This document shows positions 16,484 through 25,158 of a DNA stretch of 64,000 nt, piece by piece. Source of the DNA: UBA2199 sp964628035. Lineage in GTDB: Bacteria; Acidobacteriota; Aminicenantia; UBA2199. Where the stretch lies: assembly GCA_964628035.1 (NCBI GenBank), contig CAZVPI010000001.1, positions 372,001-436,000 of the forward strand, in the 5' to 3' direction. Under the pieces are notes generated by a model that searched no databases, had not been told where the DNA came from, and saw only the letters and a program-made list of their open reading frames with translations. Each line of letters opens with the position of its first letter. The first letter of the stretch is position 1. The position numbers and the translations under genes are program-made.

Positions 16484-17607
16484 TGGGCGAACTCCTTGAC
16501 GGCGGCCAGCACCTCGTCGGGCGAGAAGGGCATGCCGTTGGCGCGCAGCAGCGTGCGCGTTTCCACGCCGTGCGGGGCGACGCGCTCCACCTCGTACTTC
16601 ATCTGCCCCATGTTCATCTCCACCGTCAGCACCTTTTTGGTCTTCTTGAAGCGCTCCTGCAGGGCGGCGCGCGGGAAGGGCCAGACGGTCAGGGCCTGGA
16701 ACAGGCCGGCCTTGACGCCCTGCTCGCGGGCGGCCTTGACCGCGGCCAGCGCCGAGCGCGCCGAGATGCCGAAGCTGAACACCAGCACCTCGGCGTCGTC
16801 CAGGAAGTGCTCCTTGTAGCGGATGATGTCGTCCAGGTTCTGGAAGATCTTCTGCATGCGCAGCGTCTGCATCTTGTCGACGGTCCTGGCGTCGAAGGAG
16901 GGCCAGCCGTGGGCGTCGTGCTCCAGGCCGTCGATGTGGATGGGGTAGCCGTGGAAGAAGTCGACGCGCGGCGGGTTCTCGCCCACGTTGCGGTCGTAGA
17001 TGTTCAGGTCGACGACCTCGCGCGGCTTGTCCCAGTAGACCTCGTAGGTGCCGGGCTCGGGGATCTCCACGTCCATGTGCGCCTTGCCCAGCACCTCGTC
17101 GGAGAGGATCACCACCGGGTTCCAATACTTTTCGGCCAGGTTGAAGGCGCGCACCGTCTCGCTGAACATCTCGTCGGCGAAGGCCGGGTAGACGGCGATG
17201 ATGGGGTGGTCGCCGTGGGTGCCCCAGCGCGTCTGCATCATGTCGGCCTGGGCCGGCTTGGTGGGCATGCCGGTCGACGGGCCGCCGCGCTGCACGTTGA
17301 CGATGACGGTCGGGATCTCGGCCATCACGCCCATGCCCAGGTGCTCCTGCATCAGCGAGAAGCCGGGGCCGGAGGTGGCGGTCATGGTCTTGCGCCCGGC
17401 CAGCGAGGCGCCCAGGCAGGCGCCCAGCGAGGCGATCTCGTCCTCCATCTGGATGAAGGTGCGCCCCATCTTGGGCATCTCCTTGGACATGAACTGGGCG
17501 ATCTCCGAGGAGGGGGTGATGGGGTAGCCGGCGAAGAAGTCGCAGCCGGCCGCGAGGGCGGCCTTGGCGATGATGACGTTTCCCTGCAGGACCTTGCGCA
17601 CGCTCAT
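16480..17607 (-). CDS. korA: 2-oxoacid:ferredoxin oxidoreductase, alpha subunit
   Basis: Alpha chain, 375 residues, with the pyrimidine-binding and transketolase-like domain. FAGYPITPSSEIAQFM, MEDEIASLGACLGAS, ATSGPGFSLMQEHLGMG and QRGGPSTGMPTKPAQADMMQ are the family blocks. The GPSTGMPTK segment and separate A/B/C/D genes favour a 2-oxoglutarate enzyme over pyruvate or indolepyruvate types. Substrate remains an inference. It overlaps korD. Confidence 0.93.
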   Translation of the reverse strand: MSVRKVLQGNVIIAKAALAAGCDFFAGYPITPSSEIAQFMSKEMPKMGRTFIQMEDEIASLGACLGASLAGRKTMTATSGPGFSLMQEHLGMGVMAEIPTVIVNVQRGGPSTGMPTKPAQADMMQTRWGTHGDHPIIAVYPAFADEMFSETVRAFNLAEKYWNPVVILSDEVLGKAHMDVEIPEPGTYEVYWDKPREVVDLNIYDRNVGENPPRVDFFHGYPIHIDGLEHDAHGWPSFDARTVDKMQTLRMQKIFQNLDDIIRYKEHFLDDAEVLVFSFGISARSALAAVKAAREQGVKAGLFQALTVWPFPRAALQERFKKTKKVLTVEMNMGQMKYEVERVAPHGVETRTLLRANGMPFSPDEVLAAVKEFAQ

Positions 17608-17909
17608 TGGCCCGCCTCCTTCTTCTTCTCGTCCTCGTAGTTGACGAAGATGGCGAAATCCGGGCACTGCAGCTCGCACATGCGGCAGCCGATGCAGTAC
17701 TCGGGGGCGTCGATCTTGACCGACGTGCCGAACTTGTTCTTGGGGTCGTCGTACAGCTGCAGGGTGCCGGTGGGGCAGATGTCCACGCACAGGCCGCAGC
17801 CCTTGCAGTACAGGGGCACCAGGGTCAGCTTGTTCTGCTTGGGGGACGGCTTGCGCTTGGCGCGCCGCTCCAGGGCGTCCTGGTTCGCCTTGGCTTCTTC
17901 CTTCTCCAT
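17604..17909 (-). CDS. korD: 2-oxoacid:ferredoxin oxidoreductase, delta (ferredoxin) subunit
   Basis: A 101-residue protein with two [4Fe-4S] motifs, CKGCGLCVDICP and CIGCRMCELQCP, preceded by a basic tail of ~30 residues. It carries electrons from the KorAB active site to ferredoxin. It is the first gene of korDABC-tyrS, with a promoter about 45 bases upstream and a GAGGTG ribosome-binding site. Confidence 0.9.
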   Translation of the reverse strand: MEKEEAKANQDALERRAKRKPSPKQNKLTLVPLYCKGCGLCVDICPTGTLQLYDDPKNKFGTSVKIDAPEYCIGCRMCELQCPDFAIFVNYEDEKKKEAGQ

Positions 17910-17952
17910 TCTTCACCTCGGTTTTCGGGGTATCCGGGCCGCGAGATAACCC

Positions 17953-17981
17953 ATTCTATCACAAGCGGCCGCCCTTGAAAA
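17953..17981 (-). promoter_or_regulatory. Putative promoter of korDABC-tyrS
   Basis: TTTTCA (17981-17976), a 17-base spacer and TAGAAT (17958-17953) on the minus strand. Leader is about 37 bases. The -35 is imperfect. Confidence 0.55.
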
Positions 17982-18008
17982 CACGCCGCTCCGGCCGGGC
18001 GCCGCGGC

Positions 18009-20267
18009 TCAGGTGCGGATGCGCGCGAACAGGAAGGCCGACAGCAGGGTGAACAGCGCCAGCGGCGCGAAGGCGGCCGCCAGCGGCGCCAGGGCGCCGG
18101 TGGTGCCCAGCGAGTTGAAGATGCCCAGCGCCCCCCAGTAGGCGACCGAGACGCCCACGGCGATGCCGATGCCGAACAGCGCCCCGCGGTTGCCCATCAG
18201 GAAGGAGAAGGGGATGGCGATGAAGACCATCACCAGCGAGGAGAAGGGGAAGGCGTAGTTGTTGTAGAGCTGGGCGCGGTAGCGCAGCGGGTCGCTGCGC
18301 TTGGACTCCAGATAGCGGATGTAGGCGCGCAGCTCGCCGCTGTTCATGGCGCCGGTGAAGCGCACCTTCTCACTGAAGTAGCGGCGGTTTTCGGCCAGCG
18401 CCAGGCGCATCTCGGCGAACTCGGCCAGCGCCGCAGGCAGGTTGTCGCGGAACTCGCGGCTGAAGCCGTCGCGCAGCAGCAGCGTCCTCTCCCCCTTCCA
18501 GGTGGCGCTGCGGGCCGACAGGCGCCGCCGCAGGCGGAACCGGCCGTCGAGCTCGATGACGTTGAAGTTCACGAAGCGCCGGCGCTTCTTCTCGTAGAAG
18601 TCGTAGAAATAGACGCGGTCGCCCTGGCCCAGCACCCAGTTGCGGGTGTACTCCGTGTCCTCGACCGGCTGGCGCTTGTGGATCACGTCGAGGGTGCGCG
18701 CGGCGCCGCGGTTGGCCTCGGGCAGGACGCGCTCCTGCAGGAAGAAGACGGCCAGCGAGACGGCCAGCCCCAGGAACAGCGCCGGCAGGGCCAGGCGCGG
18801 CAGGCTGACGCCGCTGACCTGCACCGCGACCACCTCGTTGTTCTTGCTCATCAGCGAGAACGCCAGCAGCACGGCGGTCAGGATGGCGATGGGCAGGATG
18901 TAGGTGAAGATCTCGGGCGTGACGAAGTAGTTGTAGCGCAGCAGGTAACGGAAGGGCACCCCGTTCTCGATGATGTTGTCGACCAGCTCCAGGATGTTGA
19001 CGATGTAGAACACCAGCAGCAGCGAGGAGAGGACCAGGGCGAAGATCAGCAGCAGCCGGCGCAGCACGTAGAGGTCGAGGATCTTGACCGGGCTCCAGGC
19101 GAGCCAGCGGCCGCCGCGGCCGCCGCCGTCGGGCCCGCGGCGCCGGCGCAGCGGCTGGAAGGACAGCAGCCGCTCCCAGTGGATCTCCTTCTCCAAAGAG
19201 GAGAAGCGGTAGAGCCAGGCGCCGAGGGCCAGCAGGAACAGCGTCGGCGCCCACGAGCCCCAGAAGGGCGAGACGATGCCCTTGACGATCAGGTTGCGGC
19301 CGGCGGTCATCAGCACGTAGTAGGCGAAGATGACGCCCAGCGAGATGACGAAGCCGCTGGTCTTGCCCCCCTTGCGGGTGGAAATGCCCAGCGACAGCCC
19401 CAGGAAGCCCAGGGCCAGGCAGGCGAAGGGCAGGGCGAACTTCTTGTGCAGCTCCAGGCTCAGCTGGCGGTCGCCGGGCTTGGCGCGCAGGCGGCGCAGC
19501 AGCTCGGGCAGGACCAGCTGCGTGCTGCGCCGCGTCTGGCGGAAGGTGGCCATGCCGCTGACCGGCTCGGTCTTCTGGGCGAAGAAGGTCAGCGCGTACC
19601 GGGAGGGCTCCTTTTTCTTGAACGAATGGATGACGCCGTCGCGCAGGACGATGTGGTTCTCCTTCTGCCCCGGACGGTAGAGGAAGCGGCCGTTGCGGGC
19701 CAGCAGCAGCGTGTCCTCCTCCGGCTTCTTCATCGAGTAGAGGAGGACGTCGCGCCAGTCGCCGTCGCGCTCCTGGTCGGCGAAGTAGAGGCTGTAGAAC
19801 GGCAGCCCCTGGTAGAAGACCCCGGGCTTGATCCCGGCCACCGTCTGCGACAGCAGGATCTGCGTGTAGAGCTTGTTGAAGCGGTAGTTGCCCTCGGGGG
19901 CCAGGAACATGATCAGGAACGAGGAGACGAGCCAGGCAGCGGCCGAGAAGAGCAGCACCGGCCGCAGAAGCCGGCGGTTGCGCACGCCCATGGTGCGCAG
20001 GGCGATGATCTCCGAGTCGGAGCTCATGCGGCTCATTCCGGCCAGCACCCCCATCAGCGTGGCCATGGGGATGGTGAACGCCAGGAAGTCGGGGAGCAGG
20101 TAGAGCAGGATCCGGAAAATGGTCCCGGCCGTCGCCCCCTTGGCGATCAGCGTCTTGGAGAGGATGAGGATCTGGTTGATCAGCAGGGTGGAGGTGTAGA
20201 CCGAGAGCCCGACGGCGAACGGCGAGGCGATCTCCTTCAGGACGTAGCGGTCCAGGCCCTTGATCAT
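18009..20267 (-). CDS. Fused LptF-LptG lipopolysaccharide export permease
   Basis: LptF and LptG normally form a heterodimer that, with LptB, extracts LPS from the inner membrane. Here a single 752-residue frame holds two consecutive permease units. The first (about 1-375) begins MIKGLDRYVLKEIASPFAVG and the second (about 405-752) begins LDLYVLRRLLLIFALV. Each unit has its own membrane helices and periplasmic beta-jellyroll. The linker is basic and Gly-rich. ATG 20267 is chosen because a TATGAT box ends 6 bases upstream; the longer frame from 20327 would start before the promoter. The fusion shows the organism is diderm. Confidence 0.9.
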   Translation of the reverse strand: MIKGLDRYVLKEIASPFAVGLSVYTSTLLINQILILSKTLIAKGATAGTIFRILLYLLPDFLAFTIPMATLMGVLAGMSRMSSDSEIIALRTMGVRNRRLLRPVLLFSAAAWLVSSFLIMFLAPEGNYRFNKLYTQILLSQTVAGIKPGVFYQGLPFYSLYFADQERDGDWRDVLLYSMKKPEEDTLLLARNGRFLYRPGQKENHIVLRDGVIHSFKKKEPSRYALTFFAQKTEPVSGMATFRQTRRSTQLVLPELLRRLRAKPGDRQLSLELHKKFALPFACLALGFLGLSLGISTRKGGKTSGFVISLGVIFAYYVLMTAGRNLIVKGIVSPFWGSWAPTLFLLALGAWLYRFSSLEKEIHWERLLSFQPLRRRRGPDGGGRGGRWLAWSPVKILDLYVLRRLLLIFALVLSSLLLVFYIVNILELVDNIIENGVPFRYLLRYNYFVTPEIFTYILPIAILTAVLLAFSLMSKNNEVVAVQVSGVSLPRLALPALFLGLAVSLAVFFLQERVLPEANRGAARTLDVIHKRQPVEDTEYTRNWVLGQGDRVYFYDFYEKKRRRFVNFNVIELDGRFRLRRRLSARSATWKGERTLLLRDGFSREFRDNLPAALAEFAEMRLALAENRRYFSEKVRFTGAMNSGELRAYIRYLESKRSDPLRYRAQLYNNYAFPFSSLVMVFIAIPFSFLMGNRGALFGIGIAVGVSVAYWGALGIFNSLGTTGALAPLAAAFAPLALFTLLSAFLFARIRT

Positions 20268-20273
20268 CAGGGA

Positions 20274-20302
20274 ATCATAGCACAACCGGTTTCCCGCGTA
20301 AA
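20274..20302 (-). promoter_or_regulatory. lptFG promoter, leaderless type
   Basis: TTTACG (20302-20297), 17 bases, TATGAT (20279-20274), then 6 bases to ATG 20267 on the minus strand. Confidence 0.6.
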
Positions 20303-20378
20303 TTCGCGCAGGGGCCTGGGCGCGCATGGACGAAGATCAGGCCGGAAGGGGCAGAAAGAGAAAGGAGTCGAGCTCTCC

Positions 20379-20404
20379 GTGTTGGTGTTGGTGTCAGTGT
20401 CAGC
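20379..20404. repeat. Hexamer array
   Basis: GTGTTG GTGTTG GTGTCA GTGTCA GC, four near-identical hexamers downstream of the M50 protease gene. The complement (TGACAC, CAACAC) recalls the CCAACA hexamers at 8152. Confidence 0.7.
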
Positions 20405-20435
20405 AAGAGATCAGCGAACCATCAAACGAGCTGTC

Positions 20436-20499
20436 GTGATTCGTAATTCGTGATTCGTAACAGCCCAGGTTTTTTTACTTTTACCTTTCACCTTTAAAG
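20436..20499. repeat. Two adjacent heptamer arrays
   Basis: GTGATTC GTAATTC GTGATTC GTAACAG (20436-20463) is followed by TTTTTAC TTTTACC TTTCACC TTTAAAG (20472-20499). Both are four-unit degenerate heptamer runs, 28 bases beyond the stop codon of the M50 gene. Confidence 0.75.
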
Positions 20500-20526
20500 T
20501 TCCCCAGTCTGGGAAACCCCTTCGGC

Positions 20527-21426
20527 TCAGGGGGCGAGGGCGATGGGGGCGGGGGTGAAGGAGACGGCGAAGACCGCCAGGGCGGCCAGGGCCAGCGCCT
20601 TGCGGCCGGGTCCCAGCTTCTCCTCCTCGAAGACCGGCGGGTGGCGCAGGCCGATCAGCGCGGCCAGCAGCGCCCACAGCAGCCAGCCCTGCCAGAAGAC
20701 CAGCCCCAGCACCGCCAGGGCGGCGACCGCGGCGATGCCGGCCAGGAAGGCGCGCCTGCGCCCCACGAGCGAGTAGAGGATGTGGCCGCCGTCGAGCTGG
20801 CCAATGGGGAAGAGGTTGAAGGCGGTGGCCAGCAGGCCGAACCAGCCGGCGAAGGCCATGGGGTGGACCAGCAGCTGGCTGCCTTCGGGCGCCGGCCCGA
20901 CCAGCAGGCGGCCCAGCAGGGTGAACAGCAGCGGCTCGCCCAGCGTCAGCCCTCCCTCGGGCCTGCCGGCCGGCACCAGGCGCGACAGCGAAAGGCCCAC
21001 GGCGACCACCGGCAGCGCCGCCAGGAAGCCGGCCAGCGGCCCGGCGACGCCGACGTCGAACAGCGCCTTCTTGGAGGAGAACGGCGAGCGGATCTTGATG
21101 AAGGCGCCGAAGGTGCCGATCAGGGTCGGCGCCGGCAGGAAGTGGGGCAGGGTGGCCTCGAGGCCGTGGCGGCGGCAGGCCAGGAAGTGGCCCATCTCGT
21201 GGACCAGCAGGATGCCCAGCAGCGGCAGGGCGTAGGAGAGCCCCCACAGCCAGGAGGCGGGGCGCTGCCAAAGCAGCGCCCAGAAACTCACCCCCGCGGG
21301 CAGGGCGATCTCGTGGTAACTCAGGTAATACTGGGCGCCGATGACCAGGGTGAACAGCAGGGTGAGGGCGAACAGCAGCGCCGGCACGCCGAAGCGGCGG
21401 AAAGCGGGAGGCAGGGAAACCCTCAT
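20527..21426 (-). CDS. Site-2-type membrane metalloprotease (M50 family)
   Basis: A 299-residue polytopic protease of the short M50 type without a PDZ domain. HEMGH (in LLVHEMGHFLACRRHG) provides two zinc ligands and the glutamate, and NLFPIGQLDGGHIL supplies the third ligand (Asp). Around six membrane segments are predicted by eye. The substrate is unknown. It lies 63 bases after the ferredoxin gene on the same strand and may share its promoter. Confidence 0.88.
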   Translation of the reverse strand: MRVSLPPAFRRFGVPALLFALTLLFTLVIGAQYYLSYHEIALPAGVSFWALLWQRPASWLWGLSYALPLLGILLVHEMGHFLACRRHGLEATLPHFLPAPTLIGTFGAFIKIRSPFSSKKALFDVGVAGPLAGFLAALPVVAVGLSLSRLVPAGRPEGGLTLGEPLLFTLLGRLLVGPAPEGSQLLVHPMAFAGWFGLLATAFNLFPIGQLDGGHILYSLVGRRRAFLAGIAAVAALAVLGLVFWQGWLLWALLAALIGLRHPPVFEEEKLGPGRKALALAALAVFAVSFTPAPIALAP

Positions 21427-21489
21427 GAAGATCGGATCAACTGGAAAATCGCCCCCCGGCGGGGGCGCGGAACGCGGAACGGGGCCCGC

Positions 21490-21678
21490 TTACTGCTTGA
21501 CGCAGGAGTCGGTGGGGCACACCGAGGCGCACTGCGGCTCGTCGAAGTGGCCCTTGCACTCGACGCACTTGCTGGCGTCGATGACGTAGTACTGGTCGCC
21601 CTGGGAGATGGCCTGGGTGGGGCAAACCGCCTCGCAGGCGCCGCAGCTGATGCAGGTATCAATGATCGTCAGAGCCAT
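21490..21678 (-). CDS. 2[4Fe-4S] ferredoxin
   Basis: A 62-residue low-potential electron carrier. Cluster motifs are CISCGACEAVCP and CVECKGHFDEPQCASVCP. The longer spacing in the second (CxxCx8CxxxCP) is typical of the Allochromatium-type ferredoxins. It starts MALTIIDTCI after AAGGAGGAAA. Likely partner of KorABCD and other anaerobic redox enzymes. Confidence 0.93.
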   Translation of the reverse strand: MALTIIDTCISCGACEAVCPTQAISQGDQYYVIDASKCVECKGHFDEPQCASVCPTDSCVKQ

Positions 21679-21705
21679 ATTTTCCTCCTTACATGGAAAG
21701 GAACC

Positions 21706-21734
21706 ATCTTAGTATTAAATCGGCGGGATGTCAA
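21706..21734 (-). promoter_or_regulatory. Ferredoxin promoter
   Basis: TTGACA (21734-21729), 17 bases and TAAGAT (21711-21706) on the minus strand, followed by a short leader with AAGGAGG. Confidence 0.75.
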
Positions 21735-21747
21735 CAGGCAGGGACGG

Positions 21748-21776
21748 AAACTCGGCGCAAGGCGTGCGGCAATGGC
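21748..21776. repeat. GCC-heptamer repeat copy
   Basis: Read on the minus strand: GCCATT GCCGCAC GCCTTGC GCCGAGT TT. The last two units equal those in the 62-bp repeats at 36630-36877, so this is a dispersed copy of the same family. It lies between the ferredoxin promoter and the 3' end of the AIM24 gene. Confidence 0.65.
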
Positions 21777-21949
21777 AAGATGACGAACTTGGGCAGCGAC
21801 TGATGAGACGTGCTTCGCACGCAAGGCAAAAGAAAAAAGTGATAAAGTGGTGAAGGAAAGGCATGGATCGAGATCAGTGCTGCTTTTCCTTTCTTACTTG
21901 ACCCCTCTACCCCCTTATCTTTCTCTGTCACTGAGAGACCGCTTGAGCC

Positions 21950-22738
21950 CTACTTCCCCCCGATCATCCTGCCGAAGACACCCAAAACCGATCCCTCGTC
22001 CTTCGCCCGACCGGAGCCGATGCGGGAGGCGCGGATGACGCGGTCGGCCAGGCGCGAGAAGGGCAGGGTCTGCAGGTAGACGCGGCCGTTGCCGCGCAGC
22101 GTGGCCAGGAAGAGCCCCTCGCCGCCGAAGACCATCGACTTCAGGCCGCCGGCCATCTGGATGTCGTAGTCCAGCGCCGGCGAGAAGGCGACCAGGCAGC
22201 CGGTGTCGACGCGCAGGGTCTCCCCTTTCAGCTCCTTCTCGATGATCGTGCCGCCGGCGTGCAGGAAGGCCAGGCCGTCGCCGCGCAGCCGCTGCAGGAT
22301 GAATCCCTCGCCGCCGAACAGGCCGGCGCCGAAGCGCTTGGTGAAGGCGATGGAGACCTCGGTGCCCAGGGCGGCGCACAGGAAGGCGTCCTTCTGGCAG
22401 AGCAGGTCGTTGCCGTGGGCGGCCAGGTCGATGGCGGCGATGCGCCCCGGGTAGGGGGCGGCGAAGGCCACGCGGCGCTTGCCTGTGCCGGCGTTGGTGA
22501 AGTGGGTCATGAACACCGACTCGCCGGTGAGCACGCGCTTGCCCGCCGAAAGCAGCTTGTCCATCAGCCCGGCGTCGGGCCTGGAGCCGTCGCCCATGCG
22601 GGCGTCGAAGACGATGCCGTCCTCCATCCAATTCATCACCCCGGCCTCGGCGATGACCGTCTCGCCCTGGTCGAGCTCGACTTCGACCACCTGCATGTCG
22701 TCGCCGCGGATCGAATAATCGATTTTATGCGCGTTCAT
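21950..22738 (-). CDS. AIM24/TIGR00266 family protein
   Basis: A 262-residue protein with the repeated beta-strand layout of the AIM24 (DUF124) family: GETVIAEAGVMNWMEDGI, KRVLTGESVFMTHFTN, LGTEVSIAFTKRFGAGLFGG, EGFILQRLRGDGLAFLHAGG and TGCLVAFSPALDYDI. Family members are trimeric beta-barrels without agreed biochemical function. Start ATG 22738 has CAGGAGG upstream, and a TATAAT box lies at 22765-22760. Confidence 0.88.
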   Translation of the reverse strand: MNAHKIDYSIRGDDMQVVEVELDQGETVIAEAGVMNWMEDGIVFDARMGDGSRPDAGLMDKLLSAGKRVLTGESVFMTHFTNAGTGKRRVAFAAPYPGRIAAIDLAAHGNDLLCQKDAFLCAALGTEVSIAFTKRFGAGLFGGEGFILQRLRGDGLAFLHAGGTIIEKELKGETLRVDTGCLVAFSPALDYDIQMAGGLKSMVFGGEGLFLATLRGNGRVYLQTLPFSRLADRVIRASRIGSGRAKDEGSVLGVFGRMIGGK

Positions 22739-22803
22739 CAGAACCTCCTGATCTTTTGAGATTATAATACGAAAAAGGGGACAACGCAGTTTGCTGCGAG
22801 CCA

Positions 22804-22831
22804 TAGTAACGAGTGACGAGTGACAAGGAAA
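22804..22831. repeat. Heptamer array (GAGTGAC type)
   Basis: TAGTAAC GAGTGAC GAGTGAC AAGGAAA. The complement matches the array at 22960-22987 in opposite orientation about 130 bases away. Confidence 0.7.
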
Positions 22832-22959
22832 GGCGCTAGGAGAACGATGAGGGGAAACGAACATATGAATTGGATGGGCTGCAAGGGATAAGAAAAGGCG
22901 GAGATTGAACGGAGGCGGCCACTGAAAAGGACAGGCGGAAGTTCAAACTAGCGCGTTTT

Positions 22960-22987
22960 CTCGTCACTCGTCACGTGTCACTTGCCA
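22960..22987. repeat. Heptamer array across the ABC gene stop codon
   Basis: CTCGTCA CTCGTCA CGTGTCA CTTGCCA. It spans the stop codon of the ABC transporter gene (22971-22973), so the last residues (VASDT) are encoded by repeat units. Confidence 0.75.
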
Positions 22988-24746
22988 CGCCGGTTCGTTT
23001 CGTTTTGGGCCTCTCCCCTACCTGCTGCCGCCACATGGCGTAGTACAGCCCCTTTTCCTTCAGCAGCGCGGCGTGCGTCCCCTGCTCGACGATGCGCCCC
23101 TTCTCCAGCACGCAGATGCGGTCGGAATGCATCACCGTCGACAGGCGGTGGGCGATCAGCAGGGTGATGCGGCTCCGGGCGGCCGCCAGGTCGCGCAGGG
23201 TCTGGGCGATCTCCTCCTCGGTGAGCGAGTCGAGCGACGAGGTGGCCTCGTCGAAGATCAGGATGCGCGGCCGGCGCAGCAGGGCGCGGGCTATGGCCAG
23301 GCGCTGCCTCTCGCCGCCCGAGGCCTTCTTGCCCCCCTCGCCCAGCAGGGTGTCGAGCCCCTGCGGCGACTCGCGCACCAGCGTGTCGGCGGCGGCCTGC
23401 TCCAGCGCCGCGAAGATCTCCCCGTCCGTGGCGTCGGGCTTGACGAAGAGCATGTTCTCGCGGATGGTGCCGGAGAAGAGCTGCGTCTCCTGGGTGACGA
23501 AGCCCAGCTGGCGGCGCATGCGGTTGAGGCGGATCTCCCGCGCCGGGATCTCGTCGTAGTAGATGGCGCCGCGCGTGGGCGGGTAGAGCCCGACCAGCAG
23601 CTTGACCAGAGTCGACTTGCCCGAGCCCGAGGGGCCGACGAAGGCGATCGTCTCGCCGCGGCGCGCCGAGAACGACAGGCCGTCGACCGCGTCCTGGGCG
23701 CCGTTCTTGTAGCGGAAGCCGACGCCGTCGAAGCGCAGCGACTCGATCTCGCCGATCTCGGCCGGCTCCGGCGGCCGCTCCTCGGGCCGCTTGGCCATGA
23801 GCTCGTCGAAGGCCTGCAGCGAGCCTTGCGCCTCGCGCCAGGAGAGGATGATGCTGCCCAGGTCCTGCAGCGGGAAGATCATGCGCGTGGAGATGAACTG
23901 CATGGAGATCAGCTCGCCCGGCGTCAGGCGGCTGCGGAAGATGAGCCACAGCAGGACGAACAGGATCGACTCCTTCAGCAGCAGCAGCAGCGCCCCCTGC
24001 AGGAAGGAGAGGCTGCGCACGCGGCGCACCTTCCTCATCTCCAGGTCGAAGATGCGCCGGGTGAAGCCCTTCAGGCGGCGGATCTCCGGGTAGGTCAGCC
24101 CCAGGCTCTTGACCAGCTCGATGTTGCGCAGCGACTCGGTGATGGCGCCGCTCATGCGGCTGGTCTCGCCGACGACGGCGCGCTGGACCTCCTTGATGCG
24201 CCGGCTGAGCAGGCCGGTCATGCCGCCCAGGGCCACCACGCCGAACAGGAAGACGGGAGCCAGCAGCCAGTGGCGGGTCAGGGCGTACCAGACCACGAAG
24301 GCGATGCCGACCAGCGAGGAGAACAGCACGGTGACCAGGGCGCTGATGAACTTCTCGTTGTCGGCCTTGACCTTGTTCAGCACCGCCAGCATGTGGCCGC
24401 TGCTGGCCTCCTCGAACTCGTGGTAGGGCAGGCGCAGGGTCTGGCGCAGGCCGTCGTCGAAGACGGCCAGGCCGAACTTGTGCGTGACCAGCCGGGTGAC
24501 GTAGTCGGTCAAGGCGTGGAACAGGCGGGCGCCGGCGCCGACGGCCACGGCCAGGGCCAGCAGGCGCAGCGCCCCGGCCACCAGCTCGCCCGCGGGGCGG
24601 TTGCCGGGGTCGACCGCGAAGCGGTCGATGATGCGGCCGAAGATGATGGGGTCGAGGAGGCCCAGCACCTGGGCCGCGGCCGCAAGCCCCATGGCCAGCA
24701 GCAGCCAGCCGCGAAAGGGCTTGAGGTATTTCCAGAGGATTTTCAT
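22971..24746 (-). CDS. ABC transporter, fused permease and ATPase (exporter type)
   Basis: A half-size exporter of 591 residues that should homodimerise. About six membrane helices occupy residues 1-320. The nucleotide-binding domain has Walker A GPSGSGKSTLVKLL, the Q-loop in LGFVTQETQLFSG, signature KASGGERQRLAIARALL, Walker B RILIFDEATSSLDS and the H-loop IAHRL. It resembles MsbA/multidrug exporters, but the substrate cannot be told. ATG 24746 fits the MKILWKYLKPFRGWLL start. Confidence 0.93.
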   Translation of the reverse strand: MKILWKYLKPFRGWLLLAMGLAAAAQVLGLLDPIIFGRIIDRFAVDPGNRPAGELVAGALRLLALAVAVGAGARLFHALTDYVTRLVTHKFGLAVFDDGLRQTLRLPYHEFEEASSGHMLAVLNKVKADNEKFISALVTVLFSSLVGIAFVVWYALTRHWLLAPVFLFGVVALGGMTGLLSRRIKEVQRAVVGETSRMSGAITESLRNIELVKSLGLTYPEIRRLKGFTRRIFDLEMRKVRRVRSLSFLQGALLLLLKESILFVLLWLIFRSRLTPGELISMQFISTRMIFPLQDLGSIILSWREAQGSLQAFDELMAKRPEERPPEPAEIGEIESLRFDGVGFRYKNGAQDAVDGLSFSARRGETIAFVGPSGSGKSTLVKLLVGLYPPTRGAIYYDEIPAREIRLNRMRRQLGFVTQETQLFSGTIRENMLFVKPDATDGEIFAALEQAAADTLVRESPQGLDTLLGEGGKKASGGERQRLAIARALLRRPRILIFDEATSSLDSLTEEEIAQTLRDLAAARSRITLLIAHRLSTVMHSDRICVLEKGRIVEQGTHAALLKEKGLYYAMWRQQVGERPKTKRTGVASDT

Positions 24747-25158
24747 ACGAATTTATTTAAGATAGCACACTTTGATTGTCTGTTTTAGTGGGGAAAAAGA
24801 AAATGAAAAAAAAGTATTTCGTGTAATTTTTTATAGAAACAATAATCACTTTCATCTAAATGCTATCTGGAGAAAAAATTCTGAAATGAAGTTCTCATGC
24901 TCGATTTTTTAAACTATGAAAAAGAAGTAAAAAATATCATCACTTATGAAAGTAAATTAATGTCGACAAATTATACGTTTATTTTAAGCTCGAATGATTT
25001 TTTTAGAATTGACATAAGGTTTTTGTCAAATTTGAGGTGAAAAGTGGTCAAGAATTGAGGACATAATTTTCAATACCATGTATTTTGTAACACGATTGGA
25101 AATTAATTGAAAAAAGAAATAAAGCAAACAATTATTTGAGTGAACTGGAGGAACATAA
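24747..25158. other. AT-rich upstream region of the RHS gene
   Basis: No gene is seen. The region is strongly AT-rich. TTGACA (25009-25014) and TGTCAA (25024-25029) form an inverted repeat. No clean -10 box follows, so the RHS promoter is unresolved. Confidence 0.4.

Noticed and set aside
18678..20453. Plus-strand 591-codon frame opposite lptFG
   Set aside because: Gln/Asp/Val-rich shadow without any recognised motif; lptFG is well supported.
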